Assembly (NCBI GenBank): GCA_029204225.1
Contig: CM055108.1
Location: forward strand, 8,492,601 to 8,556,600
Reading direction: 5' to 3'
DNA from: Diphasiastrum complanatum
Taxonomy: Eukaryota > Streptophyta > Lycopodiopsida > Lycopodiales > Lycopodiaceae
DNA length: 64,000 bases
The translations under genes were made by a program, and so were the position numbers. Below are positions 47,775 to 59,940 of the stretch, piece by piece (the first letter of the stretch is position 1; each line of letters begins with the position of its first letter). Below the pieces are notes generated by a model. It had not been told where the DNA came from. It saw nothing but the letters and a program-made list of their open reading frames with translations, and did no database searches.

Positions 47775-50333
47775 GAAAAGGGCCTCTTTTTCAAGTTATT
47801 TTCGATGAAAAATCATCGTCGCGAGCTATTACGCTGACGCGGAACTGTTAAAAAATGACGCGTAAATGGCCCATAATGGCCGGTTGCACTGCTATTAAAA
47901 TACTGATCATTTGCTAATTTACGTTGTATGAAAATTCCATTTATGCGGCCTATGCCCCTAGCTTTCGGGTTTGTCGGGACTAGGAGGTGCCAAGTATTTT
48001 CGTAATACAGTTTTAATAATTAAAAACTTGGCCGTGAGCCCATAAAAACTGAAACTGTAAATAGAGCCCAACTTGACTTTGAAATTGCAAGTTGAGGCCA
48101 AGTTAGGTGTTAAGAACGAATTTGGGCCAGTGCCCTATTTTTAGAGACAGTTTTTGAAAAGTCATAAGGAGGTGTCCCATTTTTTGAAGGGGTACACCTC
48201 CAGCCCATTGAGCCCCCATGTATAACCAGGGAGGAGTGTGGGACAATACTCTCATTGTCATCTTCTTAGAAAAAGAGAGAATTTGTGTCGAGAAGTTTGG
48301 AGAGAAAGGGAAGGAGTAGAAGGTGTTTTGCTTGGTGCCTCCAATCTCTTCCACTTCCAATTTGTGCTCAATCCCATAGAAGCAAGGAGGAGGAAAGGAG
48401 AAGAGGCTGATCTGCCTAGTGCCTTCCACTCTAACTTCTTTGTTGAATCTTTGCTGCAAACTGCTTATATTTTATTGCTATTCATTCATTGCTATTGATC
48501 TGTTGGTTGATTTATAGCATTGTGTTTATTCTTTGGATTATTGTTTGTGGATTGTGAGTTTATGCCCTTGCTGCCTCTAACACTTGGTTGTAGACTGTGA
48601 GGATTTGAAAACCTTCTAACATTGTGTTGCAAGCCTGCGAAATTGTGGAAAGTTTTGCTGTCTCATTGAATTGACAAAGACTTGATTATGAAAGACTGAA
48701 CCTTGTTTGCAATCCACTTCTAGTAATATTGTTGTTTTGTGTGTGAAGTGAATCATAAGCCTTCTTGAAACTTGGTAATCATTGGTTTCTCACATATCTC
48801 CCAGATGGTTCCATTTCTTAGTAGGATGTTGGTGGATCTAAACTCATTCTGTAGCCTGGTTAATCATTGGTCTATGTTTCGTTAACCAAAGAGCTATGTA
48901 AATCTATAGATAGTGAGCCACAGACCTTTTCAAATCTGCTTGTAGAAAGATGTGGCCGTTTTCTTGCTTGGACCAGATCTATGAAGAAGCTACCCTCTAT
49001 TCCCGTTAGTCCGTGAAAGGACAGCTAGAAACCTTGTGCTTGAAGATTCGTCAGAAGATGAGCAGCCGGTCCATTGCATTCTTGACGACCTGCTGTAGTT
49101 TAGTCCCTTTGTTGAAAAAGGCCATTCAATGGATGAGGCACCTGAGGATCCTCCTTTCTGTCTGTGGCCTGCTGCGTATGTGAGGGCCATCGCTACTATC
49201 TAAACAGACCTGTCTTTGCTTGAAATTAACCTTAAAGAGACAAGTTTTAGAAGTCGCTGATGGTTGGTTTGAACGACTGTCTGTGCAAAAATGTAAATGC
49301 GTTGCACTGTCTCCTCCCTTGTTGAGGGCCGTGGCTCCTTTCCATAACCTGCCTGCGTGGAGAAGCTGATCTGTGCCTTATTCCCTACGCTACCCTGGTA
49401 TTCATTTCACTTCCTGTAACCAAACATTCCCTTCACTTCTACTCCTATCAACGACCCTGTGGCCAGCGGATTGGCCTGCGGCAACCATCCCTACCTCCGC
49501 CCTGTCTCCCGCTGGGAAGAACCCTGCCCTGCGATCTGATATCCTCCTGCCTTGTCCACGGCCCGGCCTGCGTGCCATCAGATCGGCCTCCTGCCTTCTG
49601 AATCTGCGGCCCTGCGACCTCTTTGCTAACCTTTTTGCGATCTCCCTGCCCACTCCCTCCTCGCTGCTTGCGACCCAGTTCGCGCCCTCTTGCCATCATC
49701 TGACCCTGTGGCTCCCTTCTCCATTTGTGCCCCAGCCCTACCTGCGGAATCGTTCACCTGACCTGACCCCCTGCAACATATCCCTTTGATTTGTTCCCTG
49801 CCCTGCGGCCCATTACCCATAGTCTATGGGCCACCTCATCTCCTACTTATGTGGAAAGATCCACCTTGTGGCCCTTTCCTGAGGAACCATTGTGGACGTG
49901 GTCTGAATGTCCTTTCTCAGCAATGCCCTAATCTACCTCGGAAAAGCCTCCCAATCACGATCTGAAGTGGCTGTGGAAAGGTTCTTTAGGAGGCCGCTGA
50001 TCTCTGACTCCGCCTTGACTATGGCTATCGGGTGCTTCATGCTGCTCCGCAGATCTGGCTACCAAACAGTAGGTGACCTGTCCAATCTATTTGGAATACT
50101 TCAATGTGCCCAAATGTATTAGGGAAGTGCTTTGTATTTTGAGGCTTATACTTATAGTGTGAAGTGTAACGGAAGGTATTGTCTTTGGAAACATGCTTAC
50201 CTTTCTTGACGATATTATCTTTAGTTTTCTGTCAACCCTGAACGGAAACTTTTTAAGACTCCTTAAGGCCTAAGAGCTGCAGTTTTGTCAATCGCTTGCA
50301 AGCGATGAGGTGTGTGTGTCTCATTCCATTTCC
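47775..50333. other. Unassigned region with C-rich island
   Basis: Begins abruptly where gypsy similarity ends. Contains a short hairpin CGATGAAAAATCATCG at 47803-47818 and pyrimidine-rich, ATG-poor sequence. From about 49440 to 49830 the plus strand is strongly C-rich with recurring CCCTGCG and GCCCTGC words, unlike its AT-rich neighbours; the open frames there (both strands) look compositional. A perfect 16-bp palindrome ATCGCTTGCAAGCGAT lies at 50291-50306. No domain recognised. Confidence 0.5.
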
Positions 50334-51260
50334 TTCTCTTGATTTGATTTGATCACCAAGACAAAAGAAATTTATCACAAAAATAAGATCCAAGCACCCC
50401 TATTGGATTCAACAAATACCAATGATTCTTTCTATCGAGAGTTGGAATGGATTTGAAAAGATTTGACACCAAGATTTTCCTTTTCTCTTGACTAGTTCGC
50501 TCAACTTTTGAGATTTTTGAACAAAGGACAAGTTTTGTTTCAAACACATGAAAATAAACCGTAATCACTTCTTTTGGACTCACTCTTGACCCAAATACTC
50601 TACCCTTTTAGATTTGGATTGAATTTGATTTGGTTTGACAACAAACTATACCACAAATTTTCACAAAATATGGATCTACACTAGATCACATAAACTTGAC
50701 ATGTACACTTGATTTAAACACACAAGACAAATCAAATCTCCACTTTTTGAATCCTCTTTTCCCCAAAGAATCTCACTCTTGAGATTAGGAATGGACATGA
50801 AATGGTTTGATAACAATTTATGTCAAGAATTTTTTACCAAGCTTAAAAATTTGACATCTAGAGATTCACAAAGATCCCAACCATGTATGAACACTCAAAT
50901 GTGGACTCCTCATTGTTCTAGACACCCAATGGGATCACAAATTGTCCCTCACACTCTCACAAATAAAGTTGAATAGAACTTATTTGAGTTTCATATATAC
51001 AATGTCAAAAAAATTTGCTCAAAAAATTGAATTCATTCACACCTATTGGACGCCACCATGTACCAATGACTCAACCACTTTAGAGTTGGAATGAAATTCA
51101 AATTTTCAGAAATATGGTGCTTCTCTCTCACTAGGATATGTTCTTACGAACAACTAATTCCACTTAGCAAGATTTGATCACCATGAATAAGACAGTTTTT
51201 CCACCAAAGTCAAGAATTGAGTTACAAGTTCTTGCTCTCTACAAAGGAAGAATCTCTTGA
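50334..51260. repeat. Diverged tandem array within a minus-strand LTR element leader
   Basis: Blocks of about 170-300 bp recur with the order CACCxCTATTGGA..., ACCAATGA, GAGTTGGAATGxA, then TTTGATxTGGTTTGA-like and GATCACCA. Anchor words GAGTTGGAATG / GATTxGGAATG appear near 50439, 50608, 50779 and 51081. No coding capacity. Confidence 0.5.
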
Positions 51261-51978
51261 AAATTTTGGATCAACCACAACACATATGCCTCACTCACCT
51301 TTATGACTTTAATTCAAGCCAAAAACACACTCACATACTTGAGTAGGGGTGAACAATGTGACTTGGATCTCAAATTTTTCTCCTAGAACTTGCCAACAAT
51401 TCCTATCACCTTGTATTGGTAGATTTTGCCTTTATGAGTGTTTGTGCTCTGGAACTTCACTGAGATTTCACTTGGAGGACTGATCCAAGGGTGACTTCTA
51501 GCACTTAGATGCTTCTAGTCTCAACCCTTTCACTCTTGAACACATCTAGAATGAAGGTACAATGGATTTCAATCTCTCTCCTTGCAAATCACTCCCTAGT
51601 TTATGGTTTTTGGCAATCTTTCTCTCTCAACTTTAATGCACACTCAAAGCATCTGAGAATTTGCTTAAATGTATTGTAATCAAGCTTTAAATAAGCTATA
51701 TGATTGATCTAAACCAAGAACAAATAATTGGAATAGAATCAATGCAAGTGAAAGCTTGAAAAATGCACTAAAATTGACTAGTTTTGGATGTATGTGGAAA
51801 ATAGTATACCAAAGTGAAAATAGATGCTCAGAATAGGTACTGTATGGCCACGTGTGTGTGGAGGAGGGTACACCTACATCCCATCAATTCAAACTCGCCA
51901 CCTCAAGATTATCTAGTTTCCAAGAACTTGCTAATTTTGGTGTAGTTTAGATCAATGCCATAAATGCTCTTGTTCTTG

Positions 51979-51990
51979 GTTCTGATACCA
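51979..51990 (-). other. Primer-binding site of an unidentified LTR element
   Basis: GTTCTGATACCA is the complement of TGGTATCAGAAC, 11 of 12 matches to the tRNAiMet type, and abuts an LTR start at 51991. Confidence 0.75.
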
Positions 51991-52700
51991 TGTCAAATTT
52001 CAGAGAATTAAAGACCAAGAATGGATCCAAATCAGATCCACAAGAGTGATTGGGTGTTAGATTCAATTGATCTACCAATCTACACAAGATTAGAGCCCAT
52101 TAGATCAATTCTACATCAACAAATCTCACAAGAACAATCAATTATGATCAAAACTATGGCAAGAAGGTTTCACACGTGTGAAAAAATGTTCCTGTACTGC
52201 TTGCCAGTAGAGAAGAAAGTACATACAAGTTAAAGCAATAGAATCAAGAAATCACAAGACTAGCATCCAAAAACTCAAGATATGTCTCCAAAACCAAGAT
52301 TTTACTTCCATGTTTATTATGGCCAAATGTGGCTCTATATATACACAAAAGGGAACTCAAGCTGATGCTAACACAATTGATTTGGCATCTGTGAGAGTGC
52401 CTAGTCATCAATTGATCCACCATTCATCATCAATATGGCACATGGTCCATGATTCCTAGCTTATAGCCACCTCCCTTGATTTTAGGCAATTTTTCTAATT
52501 AATAGGGACTTGCACAAATATCTATTACAAGTGGGATCTAGCCTACTACTGATGTTTTCACACATGTGAGCAGTCCTACACGTGTGTGAGACCACTCGTA
52601 CCCATGTAATATAGCATTTTCTACCACTAGAATGGAGCCAAGTGGCATAATACTACTAAACTAGTTTTTGGCCAATTTAACCACTAGTTTCCAAATTAAA
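51991..52700 (-). repeat. 5' LTR of an unidentified minus-strand LTR element
   Basis: Begins TGTCAAATTTCAGAG right of the primer site. It has a TATATATA box at 52336-52343 and a 16-bp palindrome TTTCACACGTGTGAAA at 52168-52183, the same arrangement as the young copia LTR. The right end is not defined and no 3' copy was found, so the end given is approximate. To its left no gag or pol is recognisable. Confidence 0.6.
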
Positions 52701-53553
52701 TGAGATGTACAACCTATATGATCTATCTAAATGACTTAGGCATAGATTTCACACTTGGGAACAGGCTCCACACATGGCTTGTGGCTTTTCCCAACCATGC
52801 TAGAGTCGATACATGCACCTTTCAAAGTATCTTGTTCCATTGTCTTGTCATTGTTTCGATAGTGGACAAAGCTTGAAGGCATGCCTTACGTGCATGTTGC
52901 TTGTACATTATTGAAGGTTCTCATTTAGGGTTGTTGATGAACCTTGTAGGTTGACCTTATAGCTTCTTGTTGTTGATTTTCCTTTGTGACAAGATATCTC
53001 ACTCTTCAACATTGATGTGTTGTGCCTTGTGTGCTTAAAAGTAACTATGTATAAATCTTGTCCATGGTGTGCTAGTTTTGGGGGCAAATGCTTGGTTAGG
53101 ATGCAACAAATAAAAGAATCAATTATATAGCCATTAAGAGGAGAAGAAGAAAATGTTGGAGAACACATAACAAGAATGAAAGACATGAACAAACAGTTAG
53201 TTGTGATAGATAGTTAATATTTGGTATGCATCAATTTCAACTATCTTCTTTATTTGAAGAGATTATAACAAGTTTGAACTAATCTCTTGGAAAAACACAT
53301 TTTGCATGTAATAATCAACAAATATACTTTTATAAGAAGAGCAAAGAATGATAACATTTCCAAGAAAATATCTAGAGAGAGCATTTTTTGCTTAAATAAA
53401 ATCAAAGAACAATAGCAAACAAGAAAAACATGGAAAAGTCAAGGGACACAAGATAAATGTATCTTCAACAAAAAACAAAATCTACCTTTTAAAATTGTGA
53501 AAATTTTGATCATTTTTACAAAAAATCTAATAATAAAAATTATACATATATAG
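52701..53553. other. No recognisable gene
   Basis: AT-rich sequence without supported features; could hold 5' exons of the gene that follows, but none can be defended. Confidence 0.35.
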
Positions 53554-53892
53554 ATTCGGATGAGTATCTTAAATTTGAGAGTGACATATCTGATGCTATA
53601 GATAGAATTGGAGTTCCATTTTGTTTTAGATTGGAGGAACTTGATTTCAGTATAAATTATAGAGTTATTGATTGTTTGGACCTGAAAAAAAAACAGACTT
53701 CTATCAAAGATCCTGTGATAGAGTCTGGAGTCACACTCTTGCAATTTGACATTGCAAGGGATTCATCGAGTGAAGTTTTGGTGCTCAATAATTTTTTCCT
53801 CCAGGCAATTAAAGAGAAGAACAACACTTTGTCACAATGTCTGTTTAGTGGATGCACAACAAATACAAAATACCTGCTTGTGCCATATCACT
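53554..53892 (+). pseudogene. Exon of an unrecognised multi-exon gene (exon a)
   Basis: An open stretch of 113 codons bounded by a possible acceptor (ATATATAG|AT) and a strong donor (CACT|GTAAGT at 53893). Residues include SDEYLKFESDISDAIDRIGV, CLDLKKKQTSI, ESGVTLLQFDIARDSSSE and SQCLFSGCTTNTKYLLVPYH. Codon use and lack of stops suggest real coding origin. It ends in phase 1, which fits the next proposed exon. I do not recognise the family. Gene type is uncertain: host gene or DNA-transposon gene. Confidence 0.55.
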
Positions 53893-54328
53893 GTAAGTAA
53901 GTCAATTTAAATGCTTCTTGTTGTTTATAACTTTATCATTGGCATTATCATTAGGAATATTTCTCAAAACTCTCTATTTTATTTTGTAGTTTGCACTGGA
54001 GTTTAGACCTGATCTCTATTAGGAGATTTGTAAATAATGTTATGAAATTTTTTTGTGTAAAGATGTATTCGACTAGTACTCGATCCTGCTGATTATATGT
54101 AATTACATTCCATCAGAGACTCCCCATGCAATTGAATGAGAGATCAACACTCTAGAGGTAAATTTTGTCCTTTTTATCAACATTTTGATATCAACAATCT
54201 AATGTGTTAGACATACCTTGATGATTATTACTAATGTGAAGATGCATGGCTATGGAGAGTTGGTCGAAATTTCATATTTATTCATGCTTTGGCCCATAAA
54301 TCATGTCATTGATAAATATTTTATTTTC

Positions 54329-54483
<155 letters not shown>

Positions 54484-54492
54484 GCGACCTAG

Positions 54493-54572
54493 TTCGACTT
54501 GGAGAAGGGAGGCTTGCTTATGTGGTTGGAAGAGTATTCGTAGAAAGAATGGCATCGTTGCTACGAAAGAAG
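54493..54572 (+). pseudogene. Proposed exon b of the same gene
   Basis: 80 nt between ACCTAG| and |GTAAGA. Completing the phase-1 codon from exon a gives [19 protein letters not shown] and MASLLRKK with no stop; it ends in phase 0. Matching phases across a 600-nt intron is the main support. Confidence 0.5.
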
Positions 54573-55465
54573 GTAAGAATGGCATCATTGGCTCAGGTTT
54601 ATTGACTGCTTATACATGAGAATGTCTCAAAGTTTTGCTTACTTATGTTTGGGTGCTCATATTTGTGATGGAAACTATGAATTAATATAGATTTCTTGCT
54701 TCTAAACAAGCAAACAAAGTACATACAGTGAGACGCTACCTCGGCTTCACCTTTCAGTGATCCTTGAGGTTTGACACTCTCCATAACTATTATTTTATGT
54801 CTACTGGACAATGACTACCTAACTATAGGTAAATCGCTGATAGGAAGACATTTATACATGTTTTTATGTGGATAATTGGCTAACAACTCCATCGTTGATG
54901 GTAGGAAGTCATTTATACGTGGATAATTGGTTGTTGGGGACAACTACTCCATTGTCAATGGCAAATCGCTAGTCTAGTAATAAAATGTATGATAATTGTT
55001 TTGAAAAAATGTATGTTGGAAGGCGCATTGTCTGAAAGATAGTTGGCCACCCAGCTATGAGATAATGGATTGGTTTTCTTAGCATATATACCATGCACAC
55101 TCATTGGTTGGTAATCGTTGTAATTTCTGCTCAAAAATTAGCAAGAAAGTAAAGGCAGTAGGCTGCCCAAATAACCTTTGGATTGATTCAAGATCGTGAT
55201 ACTTGAAGTTTTCTAACTTGCGTTTTCTAATAAAAACAGCTTATGGTAAAGGGCAGTAGGCCGCCCAAGTAACCTTTGGAGTGCTTTATAAGCATGATCA
55301 ACAAAAGTGAATGGCATGCATGTTGATTATGTGGTCATATGGTTGCTATTGGCTTGGAGGTGGTAATTGCATTATAAGTCGCTATCTAACATGAAAAGTG
55401 TTTAGATCCTTTATATATAAGAATAACTAAAAGAGGTTGTACAAATAAACGAATGGTTCTATGGC

Positions 55466-55951
55466 ACTTGAAGACTCTCTTATCTCTCTTTAAGATTAAT
55501 TATGCTTGATTAAGCTATATACCGTTCTGGAGCTATGACACTCTAGTAAGGAAGTTGCATTACCATTAACCCGTTATTTTTAGTTTAAAATTACTAGTAC
55601 GTAAGGAGTGTTTCGCTTGAGCAGTTGGAGATGGGTAGCTCGCAGGAAATGGGCTCACATCGCATCCAGGTTTGAGTTTATATATGATGTAACATCAATA
55701 TGAATGGTATTCTCATTCAATAGTGCAATACGTTTCATATACACATAATTTGATGAGGTTTGGTTTATGATACTAATAACAAGGTTAGGATTTACAAAAT
55801 GTAAAGCGACTATTGTTAGTTAGCTATATACATGTGCAGTGTTTTGACTTTGGCGGGCTTGTATGGCATGGATTTGCCCAAGCAGTAAGGTGCTCGGACT
55901 CCCAATGATTTTTTCTTGCGGAGGTTCTTGGGGCTAGTATGGCACGGATCT
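55466..55951. repeat. Dispersed repeat R1, copy 2
   Basis: About 486 bp aligned to 32983-33525, lacking about 75 bp present there and with a small local insertion (about 55650). Same orientation as copy 1. Confidence 0.8.
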
Positions 55952-56451
55952 GCCCTAGTACCTAGCACTAATGCAAAAGTCAAGACTCTCTTTTCTCTAT
56001 GTATTGCAAGATAGCTTCTTACGTGTAGAATGTGAATGTGAACTTAATACATTTGATTTGCCCTTACACTGATTAGCATGGCATTCGCCTTGATACGATT
56101 TCGTTGTAGGGCAGAATGTATTGCTAACTATAAAATTCATGTTAGGAAAGATTGGATGTATTATTTTTATTTGCTATTAAGCTGATAAGGTAGTGAATCT
56201 TGTTTCAAACATAGATAACAACTAGTGCTCAGCTATGACACTTGTCTTCCTCATGTAATTAACTCATGCGGCTTTGTTTTGTGGAATGGTGGCAAGTAAC
56301 AACTGGGTGTCCTAATACTCGCTTCGCTTTATGATACTCTATACTGTAAGACTTTATACAGCTTCATTTTTTTTACCTATTATGCTATAAATTGAAGGGC
56401 TCAAAGGATTTGTTGGTCTTGATTTGTCAAGGGGGACTATGAAATCTTATT

Positions 56452-56605
<154 letters not shown>

Positions 56606-56966
56606 CAAGAAAGGAACAGACAAAAATAATCAAGCAAAACAAAAGGATTAATGCTCAAATTTGAAATCTACATAACGTAGCTCAAATAAACTGAAAAATA
56701 AAAATATATTACAACAAACTTTGAAAGTTGCGTTGAGCATCATAGATGTATCCCATTGGTTTTCTCTTCCCGATGTCAATATCTGAAGTTAAATTTTTTT
56801 TTAACTATGCTGGTTAGTATAATGAAATTCGTTAACTAGACTAGTTACAGTTATAGAAATATAGTATGCACAGTAACTGCGACTACTGTGACATTCTCAT
56901 GACATTAATTGTGATATGAAAAATTGAATTTAGTATCATATCAGAGAGATTTTTGGCACCTAAGCT

Positions 56967-57288
56967 TTGAAAATAACAATGGAAAGGAGACCAAGATCTA
57001 CAATTGAGTCTGTGATTCTTTACAATGAGAAAGATGATGCTGATAATTGGAAGTCCACAAAATATACAAAGAATTCATGGGTGTTGTTGCATCCATAATC
57101 AAAGGGCAATTTTTGACAGAAGTAAAGGCCAAAGATGATATACAAATCTTATTGGAAAGCAAAGATTTTGGAGTTTAAGACAACTCCCGAAGGTCATTCT
57201 ATATCAGAAGTTTTAGTACAACATGTCTATATGCATTTAGAAAGAAAAGTACAAGATATCAATCCTGATTATCATCAGAAATGTAATT
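56967..57288 (+). pseudogene. Proposed exon c of the unrecognised gene (broken)
   Basis: A frame with MERRPRSTIESVILYNEKDD and NSWVLLHP stops at about 57100; after a frame change the coding signal resumes (IYKSYWKAKILEFKTTPEG, VQHVYMHLERKVQDINPDY) and ends at a good donor (AATT|GTAAGT, 57289). A stop and at least one indel make it non-functional. No family recognised. Confidence 0.45.
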
Positions 57289-57353
57289 GTAAGTATGTCT
57301 AAACGTATCCACTCTACTGTAATCATAGGTATTTTTTTATTGATGCTCTTCAG

Positions 57354-58097
57354 ATTACAATTTAAATATTTCAACGTTTTTCTTCTTTCAAATTTATATC
57401 CATCAAACATAAGTGAATGGGATCTAGCACAATCACTTGTAGGAATATTGGATGTGATTCACTCTGATGTTGAAAAGCTGCAATACAGGGGAAGAAGTCC
57501 AAAGGAACTTGCAGATAGTGGTATATATTTCTATGAAGTTTCATATATACCAAAAATGGATGGAGGTTTTGGCAAGTTCGAAATAATTCCATTGCCAAGT
57601 TTTCAAAGTGATGAGTGGCCTATTCCTGACAGTATTATTTCTGAATCCTTCAGATACAAGCTATATTTGTTGAATTTTTCTCAAGTGCAAGTGTTCGAAG
57701 GACACCAACTTTATTTGTTTGCAAGGATTTATCAGATGAGACTTTATCAGATCTCATGGATCAAGGCTGGGATAGTAAAACAAATATTGATATAGAATGC
57801 ATGATAAAAATGTTGTCAATGATCTTCCGTTATCATATCGAAAAACAAATGCTCAATCTGACATTTAGCTATTAGAGATACAAGAAAACTGACGACACAT
57901 GGCTACCACTAGATCAAGACTTCGAACTAAATGGTCACACAGACCGAAAGGAGATAAGCATCATACACAACAAAGAATATTTGACTATGGTTGAGGTGGA
58001 AGAGCATTGGATGCTTGATTTATTAGAACAGAACTCATGCTATTACATGACAATCTATCGACTTATTTCAGATTCATCATCAACGGAAGACTCGCAA
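57354..58097 (+). pseudogene. Proposed exon d of the unrecognised gene (frameshifted)
   Basis: Possible acceptor CTCTTCAG| at 57353. The first frame (ISEWDLAQSLVGILDVIHSD, GGFGKFEIIPLPSF) runs to about 57720, where the coding signal moves to another frame (KDLSDETLSDLMDQGWDSK, then after a TAG at about 57872, HTDRKEISIIHNKEYLTM and YYMTIYRLISDSSSTEDSQ). Ends at donor CAA|GTAATC, phase 0. The phase at the left boundary does not agree with exon c, consistent with decay. Confidence 0.5.
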
Positions 58098-58192
58098 GTA
58101 ATCTATGTTTATTGCCTTTTCAAAATAGTACAAACTAAAGGAAAATGACATAATTTGCAATGCCACGTTCACTAATATTTGTCTTGTCACAG

Positions 58193-58267
58193 ATGCGAAA
58201 AAGACAAGAGCTAGTAATGTGCTGCAAAGATCTACCTACAACAATCACCATTGTGGAAGAACAATAG
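58193..58267 (+). pseudogene. Proposed last exon e of the unrecognised gene
   Basis: After TTGTCTTGTCACAG| the frame MRKRQELVMCCKDLPTTITI continues to TAG at 58265-58267. Phase 0 matches exon d, and the 95-nt intron has consensus ends. Confidence 0.5.
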
Positions 58268-58461
58268 ACTCAAATAAAATTCAACAAAATCCGTGTATAG
58301 ACTCTTTCATTCAATAAATGGAAGCCCAAGTTGGGCATCAGTACACGTATTTTGGTCTCCCAAATTCAATAAAATGGAACTGCATTTGATATATAAATGT
58401 ATATTTTCCTATCAATGCTATACATTTTCAATCTATATCTGTTCCATGATATCTATATTTT

Positions 58462-58810
58462 CTAATCTTTATTTAGTATAATAACATCATCTGGTGCGCC
58501 ATCATCAACAGGGGGTGGCTGAAGCCTATCTCGCGCCAGTATGTTCAAGATTATTTCTTGCCTGAATCTGTACACTTGGGATGCTGTGTATTCGAGAAGT
58601 TTAAACTGCAATATAGAATATTCACATATTAGTTACAGTTAGAAAATTTCCAGAATAGATAAATGAATCACGATTCTAAAACCAAGAATAAACAAAATAA
58701 ATTACCTTTAAAATATCAACATCCTGTTGAAGGGTGAACCACTCAAAAAACAAATTTGCATTCTACAAAGTGTACCACCCACAGCTGAATGAATCATTTT
58801 GCTGGGGTGA
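58462..58810 (-). pseudogene. C-terminal part of a Ulp1-like (C48) cysteine peptidase, two exons
   Basis: Minus strand: exon 58810-58706 (after TTTTTGCAG|, before |GTAATT) encodes SPQQNDSFSCGWYTL, one in-frame TAG, then NANLFFEWFTLQQDVDILK; exon 58605-58462 (after ATTGCAG|) encodes FKLLEYTASQVYRFRQEIIL and ends at a TAG. The Gln six residues before Cys-Gly matches the catalytic-cysteine box of SUMO/deneddylase-type Ulp1 peptidases. Both introns boundaries are in phase 0. Exons for the catalytic His and Asp, expected to the right, were not found. Tail-to-tail with the plus-strand gene ending at 58267. Ulp1-like domains are known in plant Mutator-like transposons as well as in host genes. Confidence 0.55.
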
Positions 58811-59129
58811 CTGCAAAAAGTTCAGCAGATTTTGAGGTCATTTGAGATTATGAATTATAACATTTGGGCCAACTTTTCGTGATAGAATTTCATGCAGGCA
58901 TAGTTCAAAACTTGATGCTAGTAGAAAAACTTATATGTCAAATTTTAGCATATTTATGCATAAATACTTAATACAATTGATGTTAAATTAAAAATTTGCA
59001 TGCTAAATTTCAACAAAAACAAAAAAGAAAAAGTGACTATAGCACATGGTGTGAGGCAACATTTTTAAATATCAATTTATCCTAGACTTGTTAAGGTTTT
59101 TATGCTTGAAGTACTTAGGCTTAGGCCAA
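58811..59129. other. No recognisable gene
   Basis: Expected to contain earlier Ulp1-like exons on the minus strand, but no conserved block is readable. Confidence 0.35.
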
Positions 59130-59189
59130 TGTACCCAAATTCTTGCAAACGTTAGGTGGATTTAATGTGCCACTCAAGCCCCAAACTTA

Positions 59190-59500
59190 TGGGATTATTT
59201 GCCCCAGGATTTATGTTGACTACGCTTATACACTCACTATGCTTGCCCTTGGATTATTTTTTGGTGACTACATTTATACACTCACTATGCTTGCCCCAGG
59301 ATCATTTATGGTGACTACGTTTACCAATTATTTGCCCTAGGATTTATGGTGACTACGTTTATACACTCATAATATATGTATGTAGATCATAAGGTAATCA
59401 TGCCTATGATCGACACCAATGTGGGTAATCATGCCTATGATCGACACCAATGTAGATCATATTAAGGTAATCATGCCTTTGATCGACACCAATGTGGGTA
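59190..59500. repeat. Two adjacent tandem repeats
   Basis: At about 59190-59370 a unit with GGTGACTACxTTTATACACTC and TTGCCCxAGGAT recurs about four times. At 59393-59495 a unit GGTAATCATGCCTATGATCG followed by ACACCAATGT occurs three times (starts 59393, 59424, 59466). Confidence 0.85.
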
Positions 59501-59823
59501 ATTGACACCCGCACCATATGAATCTACTAAAAAATTGTGGACACCTACAAGAAGATCATCGTCTACAACGAAGGCATATTTCGATTCATAGCAACTTCTT
59601 TGCACCTTGTTTTGAGCATGATTTCTTTTCCATGTGATCCACAACTCTCGCTGGTACTCTTTGGAGCGTGAAGGACAGAAGGAGGTTTCACGATGTTGGT
59701 TTCGTTTCGACCATTGATTCCGTTTCCATCATCGGTTTTGTTTTGGTCATCTGTCTTTTCTCATATTGGACCACAAAGAATTCTCGTGCCAGACTGCAAA
59801 GGATTCTCGTTCGTGAATCTTTC

Positions 59824-59940
59824 GTGTTCGCGAACCGTTCATGTTCATCTCCTTTGACTTTTGTGTTCGCGAACCATTCGTGTTCGTCTCCTTTGACTTT
59901 CATGTTTACAAACCGTTCGTGTTCGTGTTTCGTGTCAGGC
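59824..59940. repeat. 39-bp tandem repeat, three units, with GTTCGCGAAC palindrome
   Basis: Units start at 59824, 59863 and 59902. The first two contain the perfect palindrome GTTCGCGAAC; in the third it reads GTTTACAAAC. Period is a multiple of three, so frames stay open on both strands, but no other coding evidence exists. Confidence 0.85.

Noticed and set aside
49373-49789. 138-codon plus-strand frame in the C-rich island, with overlapping minus-strand frames
   Set aside because: Composition-driven; overlapping frames on both strands, no domain and no codon bias.
59393-59500. CRISPR-like array (three ~30-bp repeats)
   Set aside because: Eukaryotic context, almost no spacers and only three units; a simple tandem repeat.
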